DNA of 35,571 bases, taken from contig PAZH01000037.1 in NCBI GenBank assembly GCA_002716125.1, forward strand, positions 1 to 35,571, read 5' to 3'. The translations under genes and the position numbers were made by a program. Source of the DNA: Rhodospirillaceae bacterium (GTDB lineage Bacteria; Pseudomonadota; Alphaproteobacteria; UBA8366). Under the pieces are notes generated by a model. That model worked only from the letters and a program-made list of their open reading frames with translations, was not told where the DNA came from and did no database searches. Positions 15,621 to 23,317 of the stretch are shown in pieces; the stretch's first letter is position 1, and the number at the start of each line of letters is the position of its first letter.

Positions 15621-16217
15621 CTAAACGTCGAAAAAGACCGTCTCGCCGTCCCCGCCCAATTTGACATCGAAACGATAGACGATGCCGTTCTTGGTCTTTT
15701 TCCGCTTGGCGATCAGCGTGCCGCGGCGATCCTCGCCAACGGATAAGAGCACCGGATCGATATCGTTCGCGTCCGTCTCGTCCGAGAAATAGAGCCGCGT
15801 GAAGAGATGCGAATGGATGGCCGCTGCAAAAAGCGTCAGATTGATATGCGGCGCCTGAGGGGCATTACCCGCACTTGGAACGGCCCCCGGCTTAATTGTT
15901 TCAAATTCGAACTTACCCTTATTTCCCGAAGAAACGCGCCCGAATCCGGTGAACTTCTTATCGAGTTTCACGTCGTCCCGCGCGTCCATCCGCGAGTTGT
16001 AGCGGCCGGCGGCATTTGCCTGCCAAATCTCCAGCATCGCTGCTCTGAGCGGCTTTCCCTCGCTGTCCAGAATGCGGCCTTCGACCTTGATCTTTTCGCC
16101 TTTGGTCTTCTTGCCGGCCATTCGACTGCCGGCAATCCCGTCGAGATCATGATCTTCCGCCGTCACAATATGATGGAAGAAGGGTCCGATGGTGTTGGAT
16201 GCTGTCTGTTTCGCCAT
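15621..16217 (-). CDS. pcaG: Protocatechuate 3,4-dioxygenase alpha subunit
   Basis: A 198-residue intradiol dioxygenase subunit beginning MAKQTASNTIGPFFHH, the typical PcaG N-terminus (T-x-x-x-T-I-G-P-F). The core has VEGRILDSEGKPL, AMLEIWQANAAGRY and a late INLTLFA strand where the beta subunit carries its iron ligands. PcaG pairs with PcaH to form the enzyme that opens protocatechuate to 3-carboxy-cis,cis-muconate; iron is bound by the beta chain. The start at 16217 has a GGAG site nine bases away; an upstream TTG at 16223 is less likely. It lies 2 bases after the pcaH stop. No other pca genes (B, C, D, Q) are in the window. Confidence 0.9.
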   Translation of the reverse strand: MAKQTASNTIGPFFHHIVTAEDHDLDGIAGSRMAGKKTKGEKIKVEGRILDSEGKPLRAAMLEIWQANAAGRYNSRMDARDDVKLDKKFTGFGRVSSGNKGKFEFETIKPGAVPSAGNAPQAPHINLTLFAAAIHSHLFTRLYFSDETDANDIDPVLLSVGEDRRGTLIAKRKKTKNGIVYRFDVKLGGDGETVFFDV

Positions 16218-16219
16218 GA

Positions 16220-16900
16220 TCAACGCTCCATCGGCGTCGCGTTTTGACCCCGCAACACGATATCGAAGGTGTATCCGGCCGCGAATCCTTCAACGGAATA
16301 CTCCGGCGCGTATTTTACGATCAAGCGCTCCCGTGCCGCTTTATTCGACACCGCCTGATAGACGAAATCATCGTCCTGAAGCGGATCTCCCGGGAAATAA
16401 CATTGCGTGATAAGACGTTGGGCGAAACTGCCACCATTAATCGAATAGTGAATATGGGCCGGGCGCCAACGGTTGCCTAAACGTGTGATGGGATAGGCGC
16501 CGGGCCGTATTGTTAAGAATTCGTAACGACCCTCTTCGTCCGTGACGCAACGCCCGGTGCCGAAGAAATTCGGATCAACCGGGGCATCGTGTTGATCGCC
16601 TTTATGACCGTAAAGGCCGGCGGCGTTGGTTTGCCAAATTTCCACCAAGGCGCCCGGGATCGGGCGGTCCGCCTCGTCGGTCACCCGTCCGGTGATAACC
16701 ATACGCTCACCGATAGCCTCTTTGCCCTTCTTAGCGGCGTTCTTCGTCAAGTCCGCTTCGATCTTCTTGACGGCATTGTGCCCGAAGACCGGCCCCGTCA
16801 GCTCCGAGAGCGTATGTTTCAACGGGATCAGAGGTTGTGTCGAGCTCGCTTTCGGATGAACGGTCCAATCGCGTTTCTTAATTTGTGCCTGTATGGTCAT
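16220..16900 (-). CDS. pcaH: Protocatechuate 3,4-dioxygenase beta subunit
   Basis: A 226-residue intradiol dioxygenase beta chain. The Fe(III) ligands are readable: Tyr97 (AAGLYGH), Tyr136 (GAYPITR), and His149 and His151 (WRPAHIHYS). The IWQTNAAG and RCVTDEEGRYEFLTIRPGAYP strands are classical. With PcaG it cleaves the aromatic ring between the two hydroxylated carbons of protocatechuate. ATG 16900 has a GGGAG site; an upstream in-frame GTG is less favoured. The tandem pcaH-pcaG order is as usual. The preceding gene on the strand is an amidase, which could release an aromatic acid from an amide and feed this step; that link is inference. Confidence 0.93.
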   Translation of the reverse strand: MTIQAQIKKRDWTVHPKASSTQPLIPLKHTLSELTGPVFGHNAVKKIEADLTKNAAKKGKEAIGERMVITGRVTDEADRPIPGALVEIWQTNAAGLYGHKGDQHDAPVDPNFFGTGRCVTDEEGRYEFLTIRPGAYPITRLGNRWRPAHIHYSINGGSFAQRLITQCYFPGDPLQDDDFVYQAVSNKAARERLIVKYAPEYSVEGFAAGYTFDIVLRGQNATPMER

Positions 16901-16949
16901 CTTCGATACTCCCACATTGCTTGACGCTCATTATTGCACGGATTGGCCG

Positions 16950-18233
16950 CTAGCCAAGGGTTCGATAAACGGAATCCGCCGCGTCAAGAAACCGTTCATC
17001 GTCGCCAAGTTGACCGATGACCTGCAATCCGATGGGAAGCTCCCGTTTTCCGGTAAAGAGCGGCAGACTGATTCCCGGGGCGTACAGCGCCGTCCACACG
17101 CGATTGAAATGCGCTTGTCCAATAGTTGTGAGGTCCGCCGGGGCCTCGCCATTGGCGCTTGGCGTGACCAGTAAATCATAGCCCTCGAAAGACGCGAAAA
17201 AGCGGTTCCGGTAATCCTGAAGCGCCGCAATACCGGCGCGATATTCCGCATAGGTCACTCGCCAACCGAGATTGAGCCTGCTTTCGACAACGCGTTCGCT
17301 CAACTGGTCGCGGAAATTATGCCATTCATAGGCCAAGGCGCGGGCGAATTCGAAAGCGCTGACAACATCGAAGGCATGTTCCAAGGCATCGAAACCGTCG
17401 GGCAGGTCAAAGTCCGAAACATCCGCACCGGCTTCGGACAACCGTTGGGCCGCCCCTTCGATATGTTCCTGTGTCGTTTCGTCGGCTTCCTTCCAGTGCG
17501 GCGTCCGACAAAGACCGATCTTCAAGTCAGAGATCGCCGGCGTTTCTATGGGCTTGTAAGGAATGCCCATGACGACGGCGCGCAGGAGAGCCTGATCTTC
17601 CATGGTACGGCTCAACATGCCGAGCGTATCGACGCTGCGCGTATTGTCATGGACCCCGAGCGGATTGTAATCGCCGTAGCTCGGCTTATAGCCGATGCAA
17701 CCGTTAAAAGCCGCGGGACGGACAATCGAACCACCGGTCTGCGTACCGAAAGCAACCGGCACCATGCAATCCGCCACCGCCGCACCGGAGCCACTCGATG
17801 AGCCCGCCGGCGAATGCGCCGGATTATGCGGATTTTTTGTCTTCCCGGGGTATAGATGCGCGAATTCCGACGTCACCGTCTTCCCAAGAATTAGACCGCC
17901 CGCGGCACGACACATCGCAACGCACGGGGCATCGTAATCCGGCCGGTTCTCCGTGTGGATCGGGCTGCCGTGGCCGGTCGGCATATCTTTGGTGTCGATG
18001 ATGTCTTTTACGCCGAGCGGCACACCGCGAATCAACCCACCCGAGGGGCCGCGGTCAATCGCGCGGGCGTCTGCCAAGGCTTGTTCTCTATTCAGATAAA
18101 TCCATGCGTCGACTTGGCTTTCCCGTTCGTCAATGCGATCCAGACACGCGGCCGTCACCGCTTCGCAGGTCGTCTCGCCCGCCTCGATCTTTTGGGCGAT
18201 CTTGCTCGCCGGCAATTGCCACAACTCAGCCAT
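16950..18233 (-). CDS. Amidase (amidase signature family)
   Basis: A 427-residue amidase-signature enzyme. The Ser-cisSer-Lys triad is visible: Lys76 (GVKDIID), the cis serine in PAGSSSGSG (residues 142-150), and nucleophile Ser169 (GTQTGGSI). The following RPAAFNGCIGYKPSYG is the usual signature tail. It hydrolyses an amide bond, releasing ammonia or an amine plus an acid; family members act on aryl or alkyl amides and as GatA. The absence of gatB or gatC and the catabolic neighbours argue against GatA. ATG 18233 lies a good distance from GGAGGTG; another ATG two codons earlier is too close to it. It precedes pcaH and pcaG by 49 bases on the same strand. Confidence 0.88.
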   Translation of the reverse strand: MAELWQLPASKIAQKIEAGETTCEAVTAACLDRIDERESQVDAWIYLNREQALADARAIDRGPSGGLIRGVPLGVKDIIDTKDMPTGHGSPIHTENRPDYDAPCVAMCRAAGGLILGKTVTSEFAHLYPGKTKNPHNPAHSPAGSSSGSGAAVADCMVPVAFGTQTGGSIVRPAAFNGCIGYKPSYGDYNPLGVHDNTRSVDTLGMLSRTMEDQALLRAVVMGIPYKPIETPAISDLKIGLCRTPHWKEADETTQEHIEGAAQRLSEAGADVSDFDLPDGFDALEHAFDVVSAFEFARALAYEWHNFRDQLSERVVESRLNLGWRVTYAEYRAGIAALQDYRNRFFASFEGYDLLVTPSANGEAPADLTTIGQAHFNRVWTALYAPGISLPLFTGKRELPIGLQVIGQLGDDERFLDAADSVYRTLG

Positions 18234-18331
18234 ACCCATCACCTCCGCATTGCCCCCGGCGGCTCGACCGCCTAGAGTTATCCCAACAATCAATTGTGGG
18301 TATTCGTCCCTCGAACAAGCGGCAGTGATCC

Positions 18332-19180
18332 ATGAGTAACTTCGAAATTCAACCGTCTGGCGGTGGTGTTGGCGCGTTTGTCGACGGTATCGACCTGGCG
18401 AACGACCTATCTGACAACGTGACTGGTGCGCTTCGGAGCGCGCTCGGCGAACACGGCGTCCTGTTCTTCCGAGATCAAAAACTGACGCCTGAAGGCCAAA
18501 TCGCCTTTGCGGAAAAATTCGGCGAAATCAACGTGAACCGCTTTTTCGCTCATGTGGACGGATATCCGCAAATCGCCCAAGTCCTGAAGGAGCCCGACCA
18601 GACAAAAAATATCGGCGGCGGTTGGCACACCGATCACACATACGATACGGCGCCCGCCATGGGATCCATGCTGCACGCAATCGAAACGCCCCCGCATGGC
18701 GGCGATACGATGTACGCTAGCACGTGCCGGGCCTACGAGACATTGTCGGACGGTTTCAAAAAAACGTTGGAAGGATTGAACGCCCTCCACTCAAGCCGTC
18801 ACGTCTTCGGCCCACAAGCGCGCTACGTACGGAAGGGCGAGGATACCGCAGGGCGCCTCGGCAATAATGAAGCGGCGACACAAGATTCAACTCATCCGCT
18901 GGTGATTACGCATCCGATCAGCGGCAAGAAATCGATTTACGTGAACCCGGGCTTCACGATCGGTATCGAAGGCTGGAGCGACGCCGAGGCCGAACCGTTC
19001 CTCAAAATCCTCTACGACCACATCGCAAAACCGGAACATACCTACCGCTTCCAGTGGGCGCCCGGTTCGCTCGCGTTCTGGGACAATCGCGCAACGTGGC
19101 ATTATGCGGTCAACGACTACCACGGCGAACGCCGTCTGATGCACCGCATTACGATCGAGGGCGAAGCGCTCGCGGCCTAG
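18332..19180 (+). CDS. TauD/TfdA family 2-oxoglutarate-dependent dioxygenase (second copy)
   Basis: A 282-residue Fe(II)/2-oxoglutarate dioxygenase. The triad is His99 and Asp101 (GWHTDHTY) plus His257 (NRATWHYAVNDY), with the arginine-rich 2-oxoglutarate site RRLMHRITI. It resembles the TauD/TfdA gene at 11612 (same PPxGGDTM and AYETLSDG motifs) but is clearly diverged. Known members hydroxylate a carbon next to a heteroatom to release sulfite or a phenol. If this one acts on an aryl ether, the amidase and pcaGH next door would fit an aromatic route, but this is inference. It is divergent from the amidase, sharing an intergenic promoter region of about 100 bases. Confidence 0.9.
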   Translation: MSNFEIQPSGGGVGAFVDGIDLANDLSDNVTGALRSALGEHGVLFFRDQKLTPEGQIAFAEKFGEINVNRFFAHVDGYPQIAQVLKEPDQTKNIGGGWHTDHTYDTAPAMGSMLHAIETPPHGGDTMYASTCRAYETLSDGFKKTLEGLNALHSSRHVFGPQARYVRKGEDTAGRLGNNEAATQDSTHPLVITHPISGKKSIYVNPGFTIGIEGWSDAEAEPFLKILYDHIAKPEHTYRFQWAPGSLAFWDNRATWHYAVNDYHGERRLMHRITIEGEALAA

Positions 19181-19186
19181 GTCGTA

Positions 19187-19679
19187 TCAGACCGTCGGCC
19201 GCGTTGCGAATTCCAGCGCGCGCAGAATCATATCGACGGTCACCCTGTCGTCCGCCAATGGCATATCGATCCCTTCGACGGAGATGTGCGGCTTCTCTGA
19301 ATGCGCCATGTTGCCCACGGTTCGGATCGCCGTTTTGGACAAGATGATCTCTTCGAAATGCGCGGCCATCCGCCGATAGTACTCGTCGTCATAAAGCGTG
19401 TCGAAATACCGTCCGGTCGAATCGCGTCCGACAGCGGCCGCAATCTGTAGGCCCGACCAAACGGTAGCGGTATCGCCGCGGATTCGATTCGATCTCGATC
19501 AGGGCAATTCGGCCGCCGAAGCTGAGAAGCGTTTCCGAATCGAAGTCCTGGCGGGAAGGAAGCCGTCCATCTTCATGCCGATCGCGCCAAAGGTCGACGA
19601 GTCTCTTCAACACTTCGGACTCGAGTTCATTCGTGCGGTCGACCTGCCACCAGCCGCCAAAAATCTGAGTGTCGTTCAT
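19187..19679 (-). pseudogene. PAS-domain protein (PAS_5 type), frameshifted
   Basis: Two overlapping frames together encode one PAS_5-type protein of about 163 residues, the same size as the intact relative at 28216-28701. The first part, from ATG 19679, reads QIFGGWWQVDRT... to RYRYRLVG. The expected continuation (LQIAAAVGRDSTGRYFDTLYD) lies one base over, the change falling in the GCCC run at 19451-19454. After that the second frame runs to the TGA at 19187-19189. Removing one base restores a full PAS domain. PAS_5 proteins are short, often single-domain and of unknown partner in Alphaproteobacteria. The cause may be a true frameshift or a sequencing/assembly slip. Confidence 0.78.
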
Positions 19680-19860
19680 TCCGCCAAATCCGCACGATGG
19701 ATGGGTACGATGTTCAACGCACCATATTATGGTTAACAGCGCAGGTCGACGACAGTTTGGTCTCGAAAGGTCACCTAGGTGGCCCGGCCCCTCAACTTGA
19801 CACTTGCCCCGCGCAACCGGATATCAATCGGGTAGGGTTCACGGCGTATTGGAGCGCATC

Positions 19861-20994
19861 ATGAGCAGCCTTCTTTCGGATCTCGATGTCATAGATCGGG
19901 TCTTCGAGCATATCGACCGTAACTCTACGGACCTCGGGGAGGATGTCTGGTACGAGCCGACAAAAAATTACAGCTGCCCCGAACGTTTTCAGGCGGAGAT
20001 GAAGCTTTTCCGACATATCCCCCTGCCGTTCTGTCCCTCGGCGGCCCTGCCGAAGGTCGGCGATTATGTGGCGCGGGATGCGGCCGGCGTACCGATTATC
20101 GCGATCCGGGGCGAGGATGGCGTTGTTCGGGCCTTCCGGAACGCCTGTCGTCATCGGGGCATGAAGATGGCGGATGGGCACGGTTGCGCAAAAGCCCTGG
20201 TCTGCGGTTATCATGGCTGGGCCTACAAGCTCGATGGTCGGCTGGACTATATTCCGGACGCCCACGGGTTCCCGGGCTTCGATAAAGAGAAGCACGGCCT
20301 GGTCCCGGTGACAGCGGCGGAGCGCCACGGCCTCGTCTTCGTGACACAAGAAGAACCCGTCAGCGACGGCCCTCTCGCCGACTATCCGGAAGTCCTGAAA
20401 CCGCATCAGGAGCTCGTGTCCATCCGGGAATTCGACTTCGAAATGAACTGGAAACTTTTCGCCGAAGCCGGGATGGAGGGCTACCATATCAAGGTCGGCC
20501 ACCCGAAGACTTTTTATCCTTACGGTTTCGACAACCTGAACGTGGTTGAACCTTTTGGCCCGAACAGCCGCGTCACGTTCCCCTTCCGGCGGATCGAGAA
20601 ACTCCGCGACGTACCGCGCGAAGAGCGCAAGATCGACGGCAAACTAACCTATGCCTATCAAATTTTCCCAAACCTGCTTATGGCGAAATTATCCCGTCAT
20701 ACCACGGTGCAATTCGCGGAACCCGTGAGCCCGAGCCGCACCAAATATACGAACTACTACATTTCAAATGATCCCATCGACGGAGACGCGGCCGCGCTCG
20801 CCGAGGTCAAAAAAGACATCGACTACGTTTCCGATACAGGTGTCGCCGAAGACCGCGACATTACCATGGAAATCCAAAAAGGCCTCGCCAGCGGCGCCAA
20901 CGAGCACTTCGTCTACGGCCACTTCGAAGCCGCCATCGTTCATTTCCATAAGGTGATGAACGAGCTGATGCCGAAAGTGGGGTGGGAGGAGTAA
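19861..20994 (+). CDS. Rieske-type aromatic ring-hydroxylating oxygenase, alpha subunit
   Basis: A 377-residue Rieske non-haem oxygenase alpha chain. The [2Fe-2S] ligands are Cys96, His98, Cys115 and His118 (CRHRG ... CGYHGW). The mononuclear iron motif NWKLFAEAGMEGYHIKVGH gives His209 and His214, with the bridging acidic residue before them. It would hydroxylate or demethylate an aromatic or N-methyl compound, with electrons from a reductase and ferredoxin. Neither a beta subunit nor a reductase is in the window, so it is alpha-only here and must borrow partners from elsewhere. ATG 19861 has a GGAGCG site; the frame is open 57 bases upstream but without a better start. It is convergent with the SDR cluster. 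Confidence 0.9.
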   Translation: MSSLLSDLDVIDRVFEHIDRNSTDLGEDVWYEPTKNYSCPERFQAEMKLFRHIPLPFCPSAALPKVGDYVARDAAGVPIIAIRGEDGVVRAFRNACRHRGMKMADGHGCAKALVCGYHGWAYKLDGRLDYIPDAHGFPGFDKEKHGLVPVTAAERHGLVFVTQEEPVSDGPLADYPEVLKPHQELVSIREFDFEMNWKLFAEAGMEGYHIKVGHPKTFYPYGFDNLNVVEPFGPNSRVTFPFRRIEKLRDVPREERKIDGKLTYAYQIFPNLLMAKLSRHTTVQFAEPVSPSRTKYTNYYISNDPIDGDAAALAEVKKDIDYVSDTGVAEDRDITMEIQKGLASGANEHFVYGHFEAAIVHFHKVMNELMPKVGWEE

Positions 20995-21008
20995 CGCTTT
21001 TCGCCGGA

Positions 21009-21776
21009 TCACCCTACCGTGAACCCGCCGTCGATGACGAGTTCGGCCCCGGTCATCCAACCGGACTCATCGCTGGCGAGGAACAGACAACCATTGGCAA
21101 TGTCGATGGGCTGGCCGAAGCGGCCCATCGGGGTCGCCGCCAGGCGGGGGATGGCGCGGACGGGGTCTTCGTTGACGTCCCGGTTCATGCCCGTGGTCAC
21201 GATGCCCGGATGGACCGAATTCACGCGGATGTTCTCCGCTGCATATTGCAGCGCCGCGGATTTCGTGGCGAGGCGGACCGAGCCTTTGGAGGCGTGATAG
21301 GCCGCACTATGAGGTGAGCCGACGAGACCGTAGATCGACGAGATATTGATGATCGAGCCGCCCCCGGCCTTTCGCATCTCCGGAATCGCCGTCTTCATGC
21401 CGAGGAAGATCCCGGTGGAGTTCACGTCCATCACCCGGTTCCAATCCTCGAGGTCTTGCTCGTCGATTTTGGGGGCGCGGCCCGTGTCGGGGCGGCGGCC
21501 GGGCACACCGGCGGCATTCACCAAAACATCGAGACGGCCATAGGAGTCGACAGCCTGTTTGACGACCGCTTGCCACGCGTCCTCGCTGCGGGTGTCGAGC
21601 GGCGCATAGAAGGCAGCATCGCCGATTTCATCCGCGACCGCGCGGCCGTCCTTATCATTCACGTCCGTGACGACCACCTTCGCGCCCTCTCGCGCGAAAA
21701 CGCGTGCGGTCTCCGCGCCGATCCCGGATGCCCCCCCCGTCACCAGCGCTACTTTGCCGTCCAAACGTCCTGCCAT
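21009..21776 (-). CDS. SDR oxidoreductase, tandem copy 1
   Basis: A classical 255-residue short-chain dehydrogenase: TGGASGIG at residues 13-20, NAAG at 87-90, catalytic Ser146, Tyr160 and Lys164 (YHASK), and the C-terminal GWMTGAELVIDGG. Asp38 after the second strand suggests NAD(H). It is about 80% identical by eye to the SDR just upstream (21798-22565), and both have 255 residues. The two are a tandem duplication with a 21-base spacer, and the block at residues 106-154 is wholly identical. Differences concentrate in the substrate-facing region at about 197-220, so the pair may have split substrate or stereo-specificity (inference). Confidence 0.9.
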   Translation of the reverse strand: MAGRLDGKVALVTGGASGIGAETARVFAREGAKVVVTDVNDKDGRAVADEIGDAAFYAPLDTRSEDAWQAVVKQAVDSYGRLDVLVNAAGVPGRRPDTGRAPKIDEQDLEDWNRVMDVNSTGIFLGMKTAIPEMRKAGGGSIINISSIYGLVGSPHSAAYHASKGSVRLATKSAALQYAAENIRVNSVHPGIVTTGMNRDVNEDPVRAIPRLAATPMGRFGQPIDIANGCLFLASDESGWMTGAELVIDGGFTVG

Positions 21777-21797
21777 GTTATTCTCTTTCGAAGTTGC

Positions 21798-22565
21798 TTA
21801 ACCCGCCGTCATGCCGCCGTCGATGACCAATTCCGCGCCGGTCATCCAGCCGGACTCGTCGCTCGCCAAAAACAGGCAACCGTTGGCGATATCGATCGGT
21901 AGGCCATACCGGTTCATCGGCGTCTTGGCGAGGCGGGGCGCGGAGAGTTCGGGGTCGTCGTGCATGGATTGCGTCATCGGCGTCGTCACAAAACCCGGAT
22001 GGACGGAATTCACGCGGATGTTCTCGGTCGCATATTGGAGCGCCGCCGATTTGGTGGCGAGCCGGACCGAGCCTTTGGAGGCGTGATAGGCGGCGTTATG
22101 GGCGGAGCCGACAAGGCCGTAGATCGAGGAGATATTGATGATCGAACCGCCGCCCGCCTTCCGCATCTCCGGAATCGCGGTTTTCATACCGAGAAAGATT
22201 CCCGTTGAGTTGACGTCCATCACCCGGTTCCAATCTTCCAGGTCCTGCTCTTCGATATTGGGCGCGGAGGTACCGTCGGGCCGGCGGCCGGAGACGCCGG
22301 CGGCGTTCACCAGGATATCGAGGCGGCCGTAGGTCTCGACGACCTGTTCGACGACAGCCTGCCATTCGGCCTCGCTACGGGTGTCGAGATGGGCGTAGAG
22401 GGCGGCGTCACCGATCTCTTCCGAGACGGCATGACCGGCGTTGTCGTTCACATCGGCAATGGCGACCTTGGCGCCTTCGCGCGCATAGATGCGCGACGTT
22501 TCCGCCCCGATGCCGGAGGCACCGCCCGTGACCAACGCCACTTTTCCTTCAAGCCGTCCTGCCAT
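21798..22565 (-). CDS. SDR oxidoreductase, tandem copy 2
   Basis: The upstream member of the tandem SDR pair, 255 residues. TGGASGIG at 13-20, NAAG at 87-90, catalytic Ser, Tyr160 and Lys164 (YHASK) and the C-terminal VIDGG are all present. It differs from copy 1 mostly at residues 35-75 (cofactor side) and 197-220 (the helix over the substrate pocket, MTQSMHDDPE here versus MNRDVNEDPV there). It is transcribed before copy 1 and after the cupin gene (22665-23180) on the same strand. The pair sits beside the D-aminoacylase and beta-hydroxyacid dehydrogenase, which suggests use in one degradation route. The substrate is unknown. Confidence 0.9.
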   Translation of the reverse strand: MAGRLEGKVALVTGGASGIGAETSRIYAREGAKVAIADVNDNAGHAVSEEIGDAALYAHLDTRSEAEWQAVVEQVVETYGRLDILVNAAGVSGRRPDGTSAPNIEEQDLEDWNRVMDVNSTGIFLGMKTAIPEMRKAGGGSIINISSIYGLVGSAHNAAYHASKGSVRLATKSAALQYATENIRVNSVHPGFVTTPMTQSMHDDPELSAPRLAKTPMNRYGLPIDIANGCLFLASDESGWMTGAELVIDGGMTAG

Positions 22566-22664
22566 CTTTTTATCCTTTCCATATTTCCCTCATCCCAACC
22601 CGCTCCCGCGCACGGGAGAAGGAAGGAACGCATCAGCAGTGACAGGGAGGGTGAGGAGCGCGCC

Positions 22665-23180
22665 TTACTGCCCGAAGAAGACGCCGTCCTTGAAGACGGT
22701 CGGGACGGTCTTGTTCTCCTTCGAATCGCCGCCCATTGGATTGCCATCCTTGTCGACGCGATCCTGCTTCGCCTGCTTCTGGAAGTTCGGCGTGCCGATC
22801 CGCAGCATGACGAGACATTCGTCCTCGCTCGTCGCATAGAAGCGATAGAGCATGCCCTTCGGCATCATGATGCCTTGGTTGGCGCCGAGGTCGACTTCTT
22901 CCTCATCCGGCCCGAAGAATTTGGCGCTGCCTTGTAGAATGACAAAGACATGGTCCTCGTCCACATGCGCGTGCAGGCCGTTCTCGCCGCCGGAGGCATA
23001 CACCTTGAGACGGACCGAAAGGTCTTCCGTCGCCGCCAGCACGGTATCGGTGCGGCCTTGGTCCAGCATCTGCGCCTTCAAGCTGAACGTGGTGACTTCA
23101 TCGTTCTTCGTCGCGGCGATCTGATCCTTGAAAATGTCTTTGGCCGTCATCGACGGTTTCGGGAATGCGATATCGTTCAT
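22665..23180 (-). CDS. Cupin-domain protein
   Basis: A 171-residue single-domain cupin. The first cupin motif GENGLHAHVDEDHVFVILQG supplies His70, His72 and His77, and the second runs MPKGMLYRFYAT. The metal site therefore looks intact. Small cupins act as isomerases, dioxygenases or binding proteins, and the precise reaction is unclear. Start 23180 lies behind a purine-rich AGAGAGGAGAGA stretch. It follows the D-aminoacylase gene on the same strand, separated by palindromic repeats at 23222-23306. The protein has an unusual C-terminal tail rich in Lys and Asp (PNFQKQAKQDRVDKDG), probably disordered. Confidence 0.78.
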   Translation of the reverse strand: MNDIAFPKPSMTAKDIFKDQIAATKNDEVTTFSLKAQMLDQGRTDTVLAATEDLSVRLKVYASGGENGLHAHVDEDHVFVILQGSAKFFGPDEEEVDLGANQGIMMPKGMLYRFYATSEDECLVMLRIGTPNFQKQAKQDRVDKDGNPMGGDSKENKTVPTVFKDGVFFGQ

Positions 23181-23221
23181 GGGTTCTCTCCTCTCTAAAG
23201 CAAGAAACCTCACCCAGAGCT

Positions 23222-23306
23222 CTCACCCTGAGCCTATCGAAGGGCGAAGGGCGAGGTTTCGTATCTGCGCCGTTCCTCATCCTTCGACAGGCTCAGGATG
23301 AGGAAC
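23222..23306. repeat. Intergenic palindromes, family 2
   Basis: Two opposing copies of the CTCATCCTTCGACAGGCTC-type palindrome lie between the D-aminoacylase stop and the cupin start: a degenerate one at about 23222-23255 and a near-perfect one at 23275-23306. They are the same family as 15389-15609 and 26017-26086. The hairpins sit between two genes transcribed in the same direction, so they could partly terminate or stabilise the upstream transcript. Confidence 0.75.
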
Positions 23307-23317
23307 GGTGTGTCCGC

